Source: Schistosoma mansoni
Lineage: Eukaryota; Platyhelminthes; Trematoda; Strigeidida; Schistosomatidae
NCBI RefSeq assembly: GCF_000237925.1
Contig: NC_031495.1
Location: forward strand, 16,007,749 to 16,071,748
DNA: 64,000 nt
Direction of reading: 5' to 3'
The notes under the pieces are model-generated. The model saw only the letters and a program-made list of their open reading frames with translations, searched no databases and was not told the DNA's origin. Shown here one piece after another: positions 37,013 to 49,641 of this stretch. The position numbers and the translations under genes were made by a program. The first letter of the stretch is position 1. Every line of letters begins with the position of its first letter.

Positions 37013-37355
37013 CAACCTTTGAAAGCAGTATGAAACATTTAATGGCAAGCTTTACAAACCGTCTAAATAAATACCATCAATCACTTAAATAATTTACTTA
37101 ATCATTAAGGTAAAATATAAGCAAAGTTTGTTAACTGATGATTGAAGATGTTCAGTAGTGAACCTTGAATCTACGTGCGTCTAAATATTCTCACTGGTAA
37201 ATGGCTATCATACGAATTTCCAGAAACTCCACACAGAAGACTAAACGTGTAAAACGAAATATGGTAAAAAAATAAGATAGTCATCACTGGTGGTATCAAA
37301 TTTTGATCGTGATATTCATTAGAAAACGGCTGAATTTGTAAATGATGCCCGAAGT
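37013..37355 (+). repeat. Near-identical inverted duplicate of 49642-49985
   Basis: Read on the opposite strand, this segment matches 49642-49985 almost base for base, with an occasional base difference near the left end (37013-37080). The partner begins directly after the second N gap. Not a known repeat family to me. Confidence 0.9.
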
Positions 37356-37793
37356 TTACCGACTAAGTATTGAAAGAAACATAATGTAATAACAGGTGGA
37401 TATTATAAACTACATGTATTTTGTTCTTTTTTTAATTCCATAAGTTATAGCTTAAAGATAATTAACATTTTTCATGTCTAGAATATTTTGAGCATGTGAC
37501 ATAAATTACCATAGACATCTTAATTATGTACTTTTGTTTAGTACTTTCTATTGATCTATGACTGATGATTGTTATGAATCAGAAAAATATTTAATGCATT
37601 CCGGAAATGATTAAAGTGCATTATATCACACCGGCTAATGTGACTATTTTCAAATGATCAAAGGTTTTAATACAGCGAGCCAATTAGACATCGGTCAAAT
37701 GACAAGTACACGCTAGTGACCAACATCTGACTCTCTTCTCTAAGGATGAGATCAATACCATTGGTGGGAATATCTAGTTTAAAGTTTCAAGGG

Positions 37794-37811
37794 ATATATA
37801 TATATATATAT
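37794..37811. repeat. (TA)n microsatellite, short
   Basis: Pure TA repeat. Flanking DNA to 38046 shows nothing recognised. Confidence 0.9.
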
Positions 37812-38046
37812 GAGCGTAGTTATTTCTGTGATCGGTTTATTCCATAAAGCTTTGTTCTAGCTCTTGATCTTTTTATTAAAGTAGCTGATTGGGCTTGGGT
37901 ATAGGAAGTTTATGTATCAGTTTCAGAATCAGAACCCCACAACCGAACTGCTCTAAGAATCAATTGACGTAATTCTAAAAGGTAAACTGTTCTAAGATAT
38001 CATAATAAACTGATTAAATTGTGATTAATGAATTAAACTATTTCCA

Positions 38047-38265
38047 CAGTCGAGATCATGAGTCGGTCTAAGCTAGACCATCATTGAAAACCTAGAAGCA
38101 CTGAACGACCCTTTCATCCTAGTATGAGACTCCTCAGAAGTGTGCAATTAGGATTCCCACTTTGACGAAACGGCAGTCCAGTGCTTTCAGGTTTTCAATA
38201 GCGGTTTAGCTTAGATCGACTCGTTATTTCAACAATGAAAATATCACAGTCTCCACTATTCCCCC
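38047..38265. mobile_element. Hammerhead fold-back repeat, family B, copy 7
   Basis: Left arm GAGATCATGAGTCGGTCTAA pairs with right arm TTAGATCGACTCGTTATTTC. The minus-strand hammerhead (38098-38145) keeps CTGAGGA and GAAA. The adjoining plus-strand partial hammerhead (AGGATTCCC...GACGAAACGG, about 38150-38195) lacks its first half. Confidence 0.8.
38098..38145 (-). ncRNA. Hammerhead ribozyme, family B, core intact
   Basis: Minus strand: CTGAGGA, stem II GTCT/GGAT with wobble pairs, GAAA, and cleavage triplet GTT followed by CAGTGC. Core positions are kept but stem III is weakly paired, so activity is uncertain. Confidence 0.6.
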
Positions 38266-38449
38266 ATACTGAATTATATTATTCTCATGAATTTCAATTT
38301 GCTCGAGAATCTTAACCCCTCCTACAATTAAGTTTGTTTACAGTTAATTTTTTCAAGTTTTTCAACTAACTTATTTAACAGACAGTGTTATTAGAACAGT
38401 AAAAATTGTCTGTCTTTGTATTGCTATCATTACTATCATATATATATGA

Positions 38450-38830
38450 ACATGTATGCTTGATCACATGTGACAGTCCATGCACATATCCGTCTATTTA
38501 GCTTAAATGTTAATTGGTTAAAGATCTCTCAATTAATTATACGCTTTCCCACAAATATATACATGTATGCTTGAATGCTACTAACTGATTCGACTCTAAA
38601 TTCACCTATGTTTTCGCTGGGTCGTATTAGTTTTCTGCTAAAATTCACTTGGTGTGTTATAGCTTTGTGATTTACGTTATCTAATAATAAACTGTAGTCG
38701 GCGCTTCGTGTTGCCTTTTGAATTCGTACACCGTTAGGATTTGTTGAATAATGGTTATCACGGTGATTGGTATACGAAGCCTAAGGATGCCAAGTCACTA
38801 CAAGATGATACATTCGTATAATGTACATCT
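38450..38830. mobile_element. Possible fossil LTR-type sequence
   Basis: A less AT-rich block with an AATAAACTG signal near 38686 followed by GTCGGCGCTTCGTGTTGCC, a layout like the R/U5 part of a terminal repeat. No coding part is attached and ends are not defined. Family uncertain. Confidence 0.25.
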
Positions 38831-40014
38831 GTTCCTACCTCGTTGATGGCTATAACAATCATATACAGGGGATATTTTTACAAAATCAATAAATAAAAAG
38901 AATATTGGACTTTTTGATTGCATGTTTAGTTGGACGATATTTGGTTTTCTGAATCAGTCATCAAAACTAAAATAGTTTAGTTTTTGAACTTATAAAACTT
39001 CAAATTCCAACCAAAATTGGAAATATGATTCAAGGTATGGGGCGTATGCAAATAAAAATATTGATGTATCTATAGAAAGATCAATTGTAAGGTTCAGTTT
39101 TTGGTAGATTTGAGACTAGCCTGAAGGTACCTTGCGTGTTTGGGGAGTGTGAGCAGCAGTATGTGAGGTTATCTGGACGAGAAAAAAGCCAAAGAAAATA
39201 AATGAGCCGATGACTTAGTAAGCTCATAGAACGCATTTATATTTAATGATGAAAGTAATCAACAATTACCAGAAGTCTGATAATCAAAACTAGAAGTTGA
39301 TAGCGTACGGTTTTGATCATGTTACACAGTTTCTAAAGTTTGAATTGAAGTTAGTACGTAATTAATTAAAGTTTTCGACAGTTGTAAAGTTAGAAAGTGG
39401 CTTTTTTTGAACGTGGTTCTTAAAACAACTTCAAGCTGTTGCTCAAATGCTTTTCTAAATTATCGTACTCCATGTTGTTTTGGTACTGTCGAATCATAAT
39501 AATAAAGGCCATTTCAACAAGTTTTCTATCCATCCAATCATATAAATACCAGTCATGATCTGGCGTATTTCATCTTTGATTAATGTCATCAAAATATTGT
39601 TCAACTTTCGATTCACATAAGAATTCTTTTGTGAAATGATCCTGATCTGTCATGGCTGATTTTGACTTTGTTGACTGTTTTATTTACAACTCAATTAAAT
39701 GATTTGATTTATCTACTCCGATGACCTACACAGAATTTCTCTCTTCCCAAAGCATCATTAAGATAACGAAAATAATACAATCTAAATGACCACTGTGTTT
39801 CGAACTAAAAATTCACACTATGAATTACATAAATTACAAGTCTATAGTGCACCACAAATAAAAAAATCACAATAAATACCAAACTACGACATTTTATGCA
39901 CTGAGTCGCAATAATGGGCTTATAATTCATTTGCAATAATTTAAACACAGAAACAAATATAACATTCAGATTAAAACGAGAATAAAATTAATTGCTACTT
40001 TACTTTATTTTTTC
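38831..40014. other. AT-rich DNA, nothing recognised
   Basis: No supported gene, RNA or repeat in this stretch. Confidence 0.45.
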
Positions 40015-40136
40015 TGGTCAGCGTTTTTTAGCAAGTTAGTTTTCTACAAGAAGGGGTCGCTAACCTCATGCACAGCCCTTCTCCTTTATTCGGGCTTGGT
40101 ACCGACAGTAACCCCAAAGGGGATCCAGGCGGAGTG
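40015..40136 (-). mobile_element. 5' UTR scrap of the second RTE-like LINE family
   Basis: On the minus strand, ACTCCGCCTGGATCCCC, GGGGTTACTGTCGGTACCAA, GGTTAGCGACCCC and GCTAAAAAACGCTGACCAG parallel 17900-18020. Only the 5' end is present, which is unusual for LINEs, since insertions normally lose the 5' end. Confidence 0.75.
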
Positions 40137-40681
40137 TTAATAAAGTAAATTGATTATAGGTTGAGTCGAATTTATATCTAACAAGTAAATTATTGTCTTG
40201 CTGTAATATGTACATGGAACCTTTTATAAAAACGTTTATTGCAAAACAACAGGACAAAAAAAAGAAAAAAAACAACCTGAAATAGGTGGAGTATTAAAGA
40301 TAAATAAAGGCGTATCCTTTACTATAACAATAAAAATAGTAGTTTGAAATAATTCTACATTATATCAGTCAACTTCACTTACATTCTGTCAATTACAAAT
40401 AAAGATTGATATTCTAAGCATAAATTAAATATGAAATGAGAATCAATTAAAATTTAGTTAATTCGATAATTAACAAAACATACTGAATCTAATTGAGATG
40501 ATATTTCTATATTGATCTTGTCCAATATTTCGTCACTAATCATGTGACAGTTTGGATTGGTTTATTTTCGACATTTGATTTCATTTTATTGAATTATGAT
40601 TGGCTAATGCAATGGATGAAATTAACTCCTATCTCTTTATAGCATCTGCCTATTAATTCATATTAGTAGTGGACATAAATC

Positions 40682-40881
40682 NNNNNNNNNNNNNNNNNNN
40701 NNNNNNNNNNNNNNNNNNNNNNNNNNNNNNNNNNNNNNNNNNNNNNNNNNNNNNNNNNNNNNNNNNNNNNNNNNNNNNNNNNNNNNNNNNNNNNNNNNNN
40801 NNNNNNNNNNNNNNNNNNNNNNNNNNNNNNNNNNNNNNNNNNNNNNNNNNNNNNNNNNNNNNNNNNNNNNNNNNNNNNNNN
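40682..40881. other. Assembly gap (200 N)
   Basis: Exactly 200 N, a placeholder length. Confidence 1.
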
Positions 40882-40904
40882 GAGGTTCTTGGATAACTTT
40901 ACAA

Positions 40905-41010
40905 TAGACATTAAATAGAAAGAATATATTTGTAAAATCTCAGCGAATGAATTTGAAGTAAATCCAACGTTTCCCCTGGCAATCTGGTTCAAGCTTTTTC
41001 AAGGAATTAT
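40905..41010 (-). repeat. Family C variant, decayed
   Basis: AAAATCTCAGCGAATGAATT and AATCCAACGTTTCCCC match the flank and core of 16030-16125. The hairpin is altered (CCTGGC/GGTTC). It lies just after the N gap. Confidence 0.5.
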
Positions 41011-42057
41011 TTCCTTACATCAACTCGGAGCTCAAATACTGTGAAACTATTCGCTCTGATTTAGACGAAAGTTCTTATAAACTTTATAATAGACTATAAA
41101 CAATACAAAAAAATTGAATTCGTCGTATTTTCTGTGAAAAATAAACACAAACTCGATAGGTTGGGGAATCTCAGAAATGTTACTTCTCATAATGATTGTT
41201 CAGAGGATGCTTCAAATACCCATATTGGACTTCAACAAACACCTGAGTTACAAAAATAGCACTTGTCAACATACTTTCTATTTATATTCACATTAAATAT
41301 ATATACGTTTGACAACAAAAATTTACAAATAGGATATAGAAAACTAAAATGACAAAATTCTAATGACCTGATAAGGTGAAAAATGCACATTCTGATTAGA
41401 CTTTAATTAGACAATAATTGAATACCAGGCTATTATAGATAAATGTTTATTTCTTCGAATAATAATGATTGCTAGTAGGACCAAACATATTTTCAATGTA
41501 TTCCACTGTCCCCTAGTTGTTTAACTGAAATCTACGAATTTCCATATGGATGTAGTCCGAAAATCATTAAAAGACTTGATTGTTATCATGCATAATAGTT
41601 CTCTACAGAGTTAACAACAATATTGGTCATATTTTGTTTTCTAAATAAAATAGAATACTAAGTATTCTCTTATACGAGATTGAAAAATCTTTTTACCACG
41701 TATTACATAGAACAGAAAAAAACAACTAAAGGTCAGAAAAAACAGTTTCAGAAAATAAGTTCAACACATTCACTAATCATGTATATTATGTTTATCAATA
41801 AAGAGGAGATTTATGCTTGTCAATATACATACTGATATTTATGATTGTATGTAATGACTACATTTCGCTGACAATAAACAGTGAATTACAAGCGTTCAAC
41901 ACAATGTATTGTTGATTCTGTTGTTTTTTGCTTTTACCTTAAATAAAAATTCAGTATACTTGTTCAGCTTATAGAATAACAGTTGGAACATTTATGCCGT
42001 AGTGAAGTAATCAAAAAATGACATAAACAATGAACGGAAATATGTCATAAAATCGAT

Positions 42058-42060
<3 letters not shown>
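41011..42060. other. AT-rich DNA, nothing recognised
   Basis: No supported feature. Confidence 0.45.

Positions 42061-42090
<30 letters not shown>
42061..42090. repeat. (TA)n microsatellite at the 5' edge of an SM-alpha unit
   Basis: Pure TA repeat directly before the ATCGAGGCAATA start of the unit. Confidence 0.95.
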
Positions 42091-42093
<3 letters not shown>

Positions 42094-42399
42094 GGCAATA
42101 CGTACAGTATGCACATATGACAATTAGAGACTGATCAGTTGCAGTCTTAAACATCAATGGGAATATTCAAGTAAAACAATACTAAATGAATCTAAACTTC
42201 ACCCCATTGCACAAGCAAGTGGCTATCAGGACTCAGTAGCTGAGTGGATAACGCGATGGCATTTGAAGCGAAAGGTACTGGGTTCGAGTCCCAGGGTGAA
42301 CATCAACTCTGAGATGCAGGTACATCCAGCCGACGAGTCCGAAATAGGATGAAACGCGCGTCCTGGATTCCACTGCTAACCACTATCCATCTTTGCTTA
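42091..42399 (+). mobile_element. SM-alpha-like SINE unit (family A), full length
   Basis: Complete unit on the plus strand: ATCGAGGCAATA start, TTGCAGTCTTAAACATCAAT, ACTTCACCCCATTGCACAAG, A box TAGCTGAGTGGATA, B box GGTTCGAGTCCC, hammerhead and tail ending CCATCTTTGCTTA. The best-preserved full unit in the window. Confidence 0.9.
42316..42376 (+). ncRNA. Hammerhead ribozyme, SM-alpha type, one core change
   Basis: GCAGGTACATCCAG, then CCGACGA (42330-42336) where CTGANGA is expected (U4 to C), stem II GTCC/GGAT, GAAA, stem III ACGC/GCGT and cleavage triplet GTC, then CTGGATTCCACTGC pairing with the start. Stem I with its known tertiary-contact regions is excellent. The U4 change should lower or abolish cleavage. 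Confidence 0.8.
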
Positions 42400-44140
42400 T
42401 CAAGCAGTTATTGTTAGTTCAACGGATATGTACTTTATTTGTAAGCAATTATTTTATTAGTCTCAGCACGAGCACCATTACTGATGTACAACTATACCCA
42501 AGTGGTAAATGGAACTGAACGATCTTCCTGGATTCCATTGTCTGTCCCTATCCAACTTTGATAAGAGAATTCAAAATCAGGTTCATATGAAGATGTCGCG
42601 AATATTCATGGCTTAATATCGCTCTTTTCCGAAACAAATTTATAACTGAAATGTCTAAAGCCTAGTCAAGTCAGAATTCAGAAATGAATGAGTTCAAATA
42701 TATGTTTTTAAGGTATTCAGTTTGTCGATAAGTGTTTGATCTAGACTGGTTAGTCATTGCTAGGGTTGTACAGCATGGCGTATTCAGTGGTGGTATGGTA
42801 TAGATGCGCAACTGAGCACCTTTACCTAGGGTATGTCCAGTAAAACTATTGAGGTCAGCATCAATACTGATAACTTACAGAACTATCTATTTTGGGCGTT
42901 TATCCATCGCTACATCTAAAACCTAGAACTAAAAGTAAATACTTCAATAAACATTAACCAACTGATTTTTTGTGCAATCTGGATACAATCATAATAATTC
43001 AATATTAACATTTAAGATTTTTCCTGGATATGATTTGAGATTTTATATGGCTAGTTTTATGGTGAATCTAAGTGGTATTGTGTAAATAAAAATGTATAGA
43101 ATTTAATTTACTACTGATTCCTTATAAATATCAAACATGTTAAGAATAGAATAATATAATCTCAATGTAAATTACCATTCTATATTTTGAAGAAGATACT
43201 CGAATGAATAACCCTACTTTTGGTCTACAAAAGTAACTTTACACCTAGTAACATAAATTTAAATAAACATCCAAACACCAACAGTTGGAATAGTAGTAAT
43301 AATAAGTAGTATGATACAAGTATTAAGTTCACCCGATGTTTAGTTAAAAGAAATTCATTATAGAAAACAAAATTTATCTCATTATTTAAAACAAAACTGA
43401 TTCACCAATCTATAAAATTTACATTTATTGTACCGCGATAATTAATTATACCAAATTACCAAGTTTAATTTAGATATTATGCTTATGGTATGAGGAGATT
43501 GATTTATCTTATGGGCAAATGTTTCTTTACATACTGAAAATAAATGAGTAACGCATACATAAATGTTGAAAATAAATACTTAGCATCCTTTTACGAGAAT
43601 AGTGATGTTTTGATGAAGTTATAATATGTTAGGAATTTCGACTCTCTGGTAATATTTAGTCTGTAATATATATGTTATGTGTACCCTTTGAGTTATCGGA
43701 TAAGCTCCATTTACTTGTGAGCTAACTACATTTGATTTTACTACTTTAATACTTTTTAAATCTCTATTATAACTATAAAGTAAGTAGGCGATACTGCCAT
43801 TTTATTAAAACTTACTTAAAACATTGTCATCTGACAAATTTGTGTACAAATTTTTCATTAAAATTGCAAGCGGTTGGTAAGTTTGTTACAATACCGAAGT
43901 GTTTTTAATACTCAACTAGCAATAACTGATCAATTCACTCATTAAAATTTGTGGAATGTTACAACTAGTTTCGTCGATATTTCATATATCGACCATCATG
44001 TTAGCTTATCAAAAAAAAGTTGTTAACAGTAAGAATTGAAGTTTGTTACTTTAAAATGACTTGTATGTCAGTATATATTGAATAACTCCTAAATCAATAA
44101 AAGCAGACAACAGTTATGTAATAGTTCAAATTACTGCTAG
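42400..44140. other. AT-rich DNA with one SM-alpha tail scrap
   Basis: About 42515-42560 (CTTCCTGGATTCCATTG...CTATCCAACTTTG) resembles the post-cleavage tail of an SM-alpha unit. Otherwise nothing recognised. Confidence 0.4.
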
Positions 44141-44400
44141 TGTGATGTGTGCTACTGATGTCGACAGATATAAGTAGTATGTATCACCAGTTGAAAGTGA
44201 AATGCCTGGAGGTAGAAAATTGAGATCGAAGAGGAGAGAACGAGAACAGAGAGTGATTGGTATGAAAATGAATGAATAATAAAGTCTGAGACAATTGATT
44301 GACATTTTGTAAATGAAATATTTATTGTATGGTTACTGAGAGACCATAATTTCGTATTCAAATACATTTGGTTGTCCCCGCCTGTGTTCTCGTTCACTAC
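44141..44400 (+). repeat. Unclassified dispersed repeat, family D, copy 2
   Basis: Start TGTGATGTGTGCTAC, then GTCGACAGATATAAGTAGT, the A/G-rich middle, GAGACAATTGATTG, TTTGTAAATGAAATATT, GTATGGTTACTGAG and the end TGTGTTCTCGTTCACTAC. Confidence 0.7.
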
Positions 44401-46070
44401 ACTAGAACTAACCAGTAATTAATAAAGAATACTTGCCTATGGATATTCATTGTTTGTTGAGGGGTTTAGTCCTACATTCTGTGAATAGGGTTACAGGAAT
44501 TTTTGAGTTTAAAGGGCAAAAGGACTACAAGGTACTTAGCTGGCTCTTGTTGCCACTTTGATTGTTATTTTAGAAACGTGTAAATTTCTTATTGGTAATT
44601 GACAAATACTGTAGATGAATTCATACGATTATTGTTATTGGTTTACGAAGGGGGAATAGGCAATATACAACAATTAGCCAATGGTTTTTGTGACACACTT
44701 GTTCGTTCATAGATTCGGTTATTTAGAGTTAAATCTGTTGTGAAGGATATGATGATCTACACTTCAATCAGTACCAACCACTAATTGTATACCTAAAGTT
44801 GTTATTGTATATAGAACACTATCCCGACATTTAGAATAAATGATGATACCAGTAATTGAAAAAACACGTCGAAAACATACTTATGGGAAACATATAATCA
44901 AAACAAGTTTGTATATGGTAACTGAATTTATTATAATTCAATTAGTACAATTAGTTATGTTTATAAACGAAATCGCACTGATATTTACGCCTGTGACGAT
45001 AATGCATGATGTAGAAAGCGTAAATTAAAATTATTTTAGTAAATTTCTTTGTAAATTAGAGTCTGAGAGATGCAAAACAAGTGTAAATAATATTATAATT
45101 GTAAGACTAGAATTAAAATAAGATCATAACAAAATCAAAACTATAAACAACTCACATAACTCTGTGGTAATATCACTATCCATGAAAATGAATTATTAGA
45201 GTTTGAATCTTTAAAGGATCGTCAGTTCCACCACGATGGTACGGATGAATCCAAGTAATCACATATATAGCTCGTTCTTATTTATCACCTTCAGATGTTA
45301 AGCATGTTACGACTGTAAAGTTTGTCCAATTAAGAAAATGTTTATAACGCACATCATATTTTATAAACACTATCAAGCAGTAATGACCAAAAGTTATGTT
45401 TGTCATCCACTTTAACCATAATAAAATTCTATCTATAAAGTTGTTATGTGGCCTGTGTAGTTCAATAACAATCTCTCAGACTGTGGAACTATCTAAAGTG
45501 GATCTAAATCTCACATGGAGCATTAATAACACGAAGATTTCAAGTGAGCTTTCGTAATGAGTACTAATTAACACAAAACATAGGTCCAAAGTATCTTTAC
45601 AACTACTTCTAACTATCTAATATTACATCATAAATAATCACAATTCATTAACTAAAAATTAATCCAACATTTATCCAAAATAGTTACTATCATTTATACT
45701 AAAATATTTGGCAACTATGTTAAATATAAAATCAAAAAAAAGATTTTTCTAAATAAAAAAACACTGAAAATATTATTTACATTAATTGACCAAATTATTG
45801 TCAAAAAAGAAAAAAATATTGATAAAAATTGATTTTCTTTTTCTTGTTGCCAATGAAGTAATAAAATCTGATTTGAACTTTGATATTAACCTCATAAATA
45901 TAATAAACTTCATATAAAACTATAATAAAACTATGTATATATTTATATGATTCACATTTCATAATTAAAAATGAATAATTATGCATTAGACTAATGGCAA
46001 ATAATAAATTGTAGGCCTTCTTCTTCTTTTCCTTCTTCTTTGTATTTTAAAGGCACATGTAATGTTTTTT
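44401..46070. other. AT-rich DNA, nothing recognised
   Basis: No supported feature. Confidence 0.45.
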
Positions 46071-46272
46071 CATAGTTGAAAGCGTGATTCAATTGAAGCT
46101 AGACCACCAGGAGAAACCTAGAAGCATTGGACGGCCGCTTCGTCCCATTGTGAGACTCCTCAGCAGTGCGCATCCACGACCTCGCCTCGCGAGATTCGAA
46201 CCCAGGACCTACCAGTCTCGCGCCAGAGCACTTAACCGATGGACCACTGAGCCGGCATCCGATGGTGTTTAT
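46071..46272 (-). mobile_element. Hammerhead repeat, family B, copy 8 (single orientation)
   Basis: Minus strand: A-box region GGCTCAGTGGTCCATCGG, B box GGTTCGAATCTCGCG, hammerhead (46123-46166) and the GGTCTAGCTTCAATTGAATC arm. It keeps CTGAGGA, but GAAA reads GAAG. The cleanest tRNA-like head of the family. Confidence 0.85.
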
Positions 46273-46476
46273 CTTGTAGATATTATGAATGTAAACAAAA
46301 AAGTTGATATTTCACCATGTTAGTTGGCTATATTATCACTTGAATAGTACTTGATTTAATTATAATCCATGTTCAATATTTTGATGAACATTTATCCTAT
46401 CATATTTTCTTATTAGATTAACATAGTACTTAACATTTCGTCAATTATAATGCTATTCAAATTATCATGTCTACTA

Positions 46477-46690
46477 TTGTGGTGTATGCTACTTACGTCG
46501 ACATAAGTAGTCTATAACACCAAACAGAAGTGGAATGCCTGGAATTAGAAGGTTAGTAAAATCAAACGGAAGAGAATGAGAACATAGAATGATTGTTATA
46601 ACAATGAAAGAACGATGAAGTTGGAGACAACTTATGTAGGATTTGTAAATGAAGTATTAGTTGTATGGTTTTCACATTTTAGGTAAGAAT
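46477..46690 (+). repeat. Unclassified dispersed repeat, family D, copy 3
   Basis: GTGGTGTATGCTACTTACG, then GTCGACATAAGTAGTCTAT and the shared middle (GTGGAATGCCTGGA, GAACATAGAATGATTG). The CTACTTACGTCGACATAAGT part is a near-perfect palindrome. Confidence 0.7.
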
Positions 46691-46957
46691 CCAGTAATTT
46701 TACAAAAAAGTAAAATTTAATCTAAGTAATTTTGAAATAGTTCAGTCTTTTATTCTTTTTTCTATGGTATAAAACTTAACAAGGCAATTTTCTTCTGACA
46801 ATTTAATAAATTTTAAGTCCTATTCGCTCATTATGTTTCCTTTTTTCAATGCTTTTTACTTGATTCATACAGTGACCTTGTAATCTGTTCGCTATATTTT
46901 GATATGACAATAAAATGTATGGGTCATTTTGCGTTATTTAATTTGCATAATGATGTA

Positions 46958-47410
46958 CAGCTTGGATGTAACTAGACGATTCAGACTTCACAGATGACCT
47001 AGTCCTCCTATCCAATACACACTAACAAATTCAGGTGAAGACAATCAGTGTAACAGCAGACTCTGAAACAGTAGGCCTCAACGTACAGAAAGGAAAAAAC
47101 AAAATTTTCAAATATAATACGGATAACACCAAGCGACCCAATCACAATTGATGGAGAAACTCTGGAAGTGGTGGAAATATTCACGTACCTGGGTAGCAGC
47201 ATCATCGATGAACAAGGAGAATCTGGTGCAGATGTGAAAGCAAGGATTGGCAAAGAAAGGGCCACATTCCTATGAATAAAGAACAAATGGAACTCAAGAT
47301 AACTGTCAAACAACATCAAAGTGAGAATCTTCAATACGAAACTCAAGACCGTCCTACTGCACGGAGCTGAAACGTGGAGAACTACCATAACCATCATCAA
47401 CAAAAAGTAC
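46958..47410 (+). mobile_element. Reverse-transcriptase fragment of the second RTE-like LINE family
   Basis: Reads FTDDLVLLSNTH, IQVKTISVTADSETVGLN and later blocks that align with FADDLALLSQTQ and following in the LINE at 20280-20730, but with several frame changes. Both ends are lost; no 5' UTR, endonuclease or 3' end is present. Confidence 0.8.
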
Positions 47411-48654
47411 AAGTATTCATAAACAATTTTCTACTCAAGATACTCAATGTTTGTTTACCGAATGCCATCAGCTTTTCTTGCAGGCGAAAAGCTATCCTTT
47501 CCAAATGTTTTAGAATTTTATTCATAATAAATTTTTTCTCTACACCAGTTAACTAAAAATGTCCAGATATAGGGAGTTAAAGAACATCCTCTCTAATTAC
47601 AAAAAATACTGTTAAAATAAGTCGTAGAATTGTTCCTATAAAAGCTTTTAAATCTTCATGTAGAAATTGTCAACTGCAACTATATTAAATTTTCTCAGAC
47701 CAACTCAATCTTTTCGTTAAGCTTGGGGCGTCGGTTGCTACGTTAAGCTCACACAGCTTATTCTAGCTTTCAGAGAGACCAATTTATCCCTTCTCTTTGA
47801 GTCACATTTTGACTTTGTTAATTATTCCCTTGTCAATCTTCACTGTTTTTATGTAAGTGTATGTGTGTACATTTCTTATCTTACTCGTCACATGTCTGTA
47901 ACGTATTTTTGTCTGACTATAAATTTCGATTCACTCTTGGTTAAATCGAGTTGGCTAACATACCTTCTCCAGTTCGTTTTGCTTCCTTAGCTCTGTCTCT
48001 CTGATTGTTTGTTCCGATCAATGATTGCACGAAATATACGTATTCAAAAATCCATTCTAGTATTTGACTTATTTAATTCCATTATTCACCTACGCGATTT
48101 AAGTCAATGATTATACACGAGGATTGGAGACATGTATATTTCAATAGCAAGCAGCAAACGATCTACCTGGAGTTAGATAATGAACCACTAAAAGTTCCTG
48201 AAATATTGGTTTATTACATACATCTGTATGTAAAAAAATCGATTCGTATTCAAACATTTACACTTATTCTAATACAAACTAAAGCAGTATGAGATCAATG
48301 AATAAAGAAGAATAGATACAACAATATAAGGAATAATTAGTTATGAATTGCACTTTCGCAACAATACATGGAAGAAATAGTAAACTGTAAAGGATACATG
48401 CATGATTGTATACCACAGGGAAATTTAAGAAATAAAAATGATTTATACAGTAAAAAAAACCTTGGAAACATTTCTGACACCAATGTGATAATAGATTTTA
48501 AATGTTCATTTCTCATATTTACGATTATCAAAAATGTGATTTCATATACATTATCTATTTAAACTAACAACAGTTCCACTTGTGAGAGATAAGACAACAT
48601 ATCAAAGTGAACAATATCATTTTTAACTAGATCTTCATCATGCTTCATTCTAAT
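47411..48654. other. Unassigned; possible fossil LTR-type block at 47700-48070
   Basis: The 47700-48070 part is less AT-rich, with GGGGCGTCGGTTGC, a TATAAATT-like site and a T-rich middle, resembling terminal repeats of old retroelements. No coding part and no defined ends. The rest is AT-rich and unrecognised. Confidence 0.25.
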
Positions 48655-49050
48655 ACACAGTATTATTTGTATGAACAAGTGAAAAATATTCAACCAATCA
48701 AGATAGTTTGTGAATCAATAATAACAATGAAATTAATCACGTAACTAATCATAATAAGTAACAAGTACAAACTCATAGTAATATGATAGGTGTACTAGTG
48801 GTGATAAGAATATTGAAAGCTCGAATCAATGTTTTAGCATAGGAAGTAGATCAGAATTCGGAAAAATAGACATTGAAATAACAGGCATTTGAAATTATTA
48901 CAGTTGCGTAATAAGATGTTTTCGAATAATTAAATGGTGAAGGATATATACGAAAGAGAATTCAGAAAAACAAACGAATGAAAGATATGGAGATTAGTGA
49001 CAATGATAATTCGTTTGTCAAGCCTCATGTGGTTAAGGAAGTTACAGGGT
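48655..49050 (+). repeat. Inverted repeat, left arm (partner 50372-50770)
   Basis: About 400 bp that matches the reverse complement of 50372-50770 almost exactly over its inner 360 bp and decays at both ends. Examples are GTTTGTCAAGCCTCATGTGG here and its complement at 50386-50405. The arms flank the second N gap and a direct repeat. Confidence 0.88.
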
Positions 49051-49109
49051 GTTCAAAATTTCTTCTAAATGCATAGGTTAGAGTTGTATATCCGAATCTC
49101 TATACCTTC

Positions 49110-49441
49110 TGCTCCACAAGCAGGGAGTTCTTCTCTCTACATCGTGTATAGATACTGAAATTTATTCTCATTAAAAAACTGTTAAGCTGTTATTTTGAGT
49201 TTCGGAACTTCTGCAAAAATCGGTATAAAGAAGAACTGTCTAAGTCGTTTTTGACTTCATTTACAAAGTGGAAGATAAGAATGTTGGTAGAAAATATGTG
49301 ATTTCTCTAACAGTTTACAATGAATGTTCATTTGGTCTCAAAAATATTTATTATGAATGGATCAGTGAAATTGTTTTAGGTTCACTATTTACGACGGATT
49401 TCGCCTGGCATTTTTCTAGCAGAGTTAGATAATGGGCTCCT
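49110..49441 (+). repeat. Direct repeat, first copy (partner 50008-50338)
   Basis: From AACTGTTAAGCTGTTATTTT (about 49182) to GATAATGGGCTCCT it is nearly identical to 50082-50338. The part before it is diverged but alignable. The first copy is cut off by the N gap. Confidence 0.9.
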
Positions 49442-49641
49442 NNNNNNNNNNNNNNNNNNNNNNNNNNNNNNNNNNNNNNNNNNNNNNNNNNNNNNNNNNN
49501 NNNNNNNNNNNNNNNNNNNNNNNNNNNNNNNNNNNNNNNNNNNNNNNNNNNNNNNNNNNNNNNNNNNNNNNNNNNNNNNNNNNNNNNNNNNNNNNNNNNN
49601 NNNNNNNNNNNNNNNNNNNNNNNNNNNNNNNNNNNNNNNNN
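49442..49641. other. Assembly gap (200 N) inside a duplicated region
   Basis: Exactly 200 N. Both flanks are duplicated sequence: the left flank recurs at 50338, the right flank recurs inverted at 37355. Confidence 1.

Noticed and set aside
42230-42300. tRNA gene (A and B boxes with anticodon-like spacing)
   Set aside because: The boxes belong to SM-alpha units. Cloverleaf pairing is poor and the same boxes recur in every copy.
46150-46260. Second tRNA-like segment on the minus strand
   Set aside because: Part of the family B SINE head, repeated in other copies; not a functional tRNA.
48107-48292. 61-codon frame downstream of the GC-richer block
   Set aside because: No domain and no splice or repeat context to support it.
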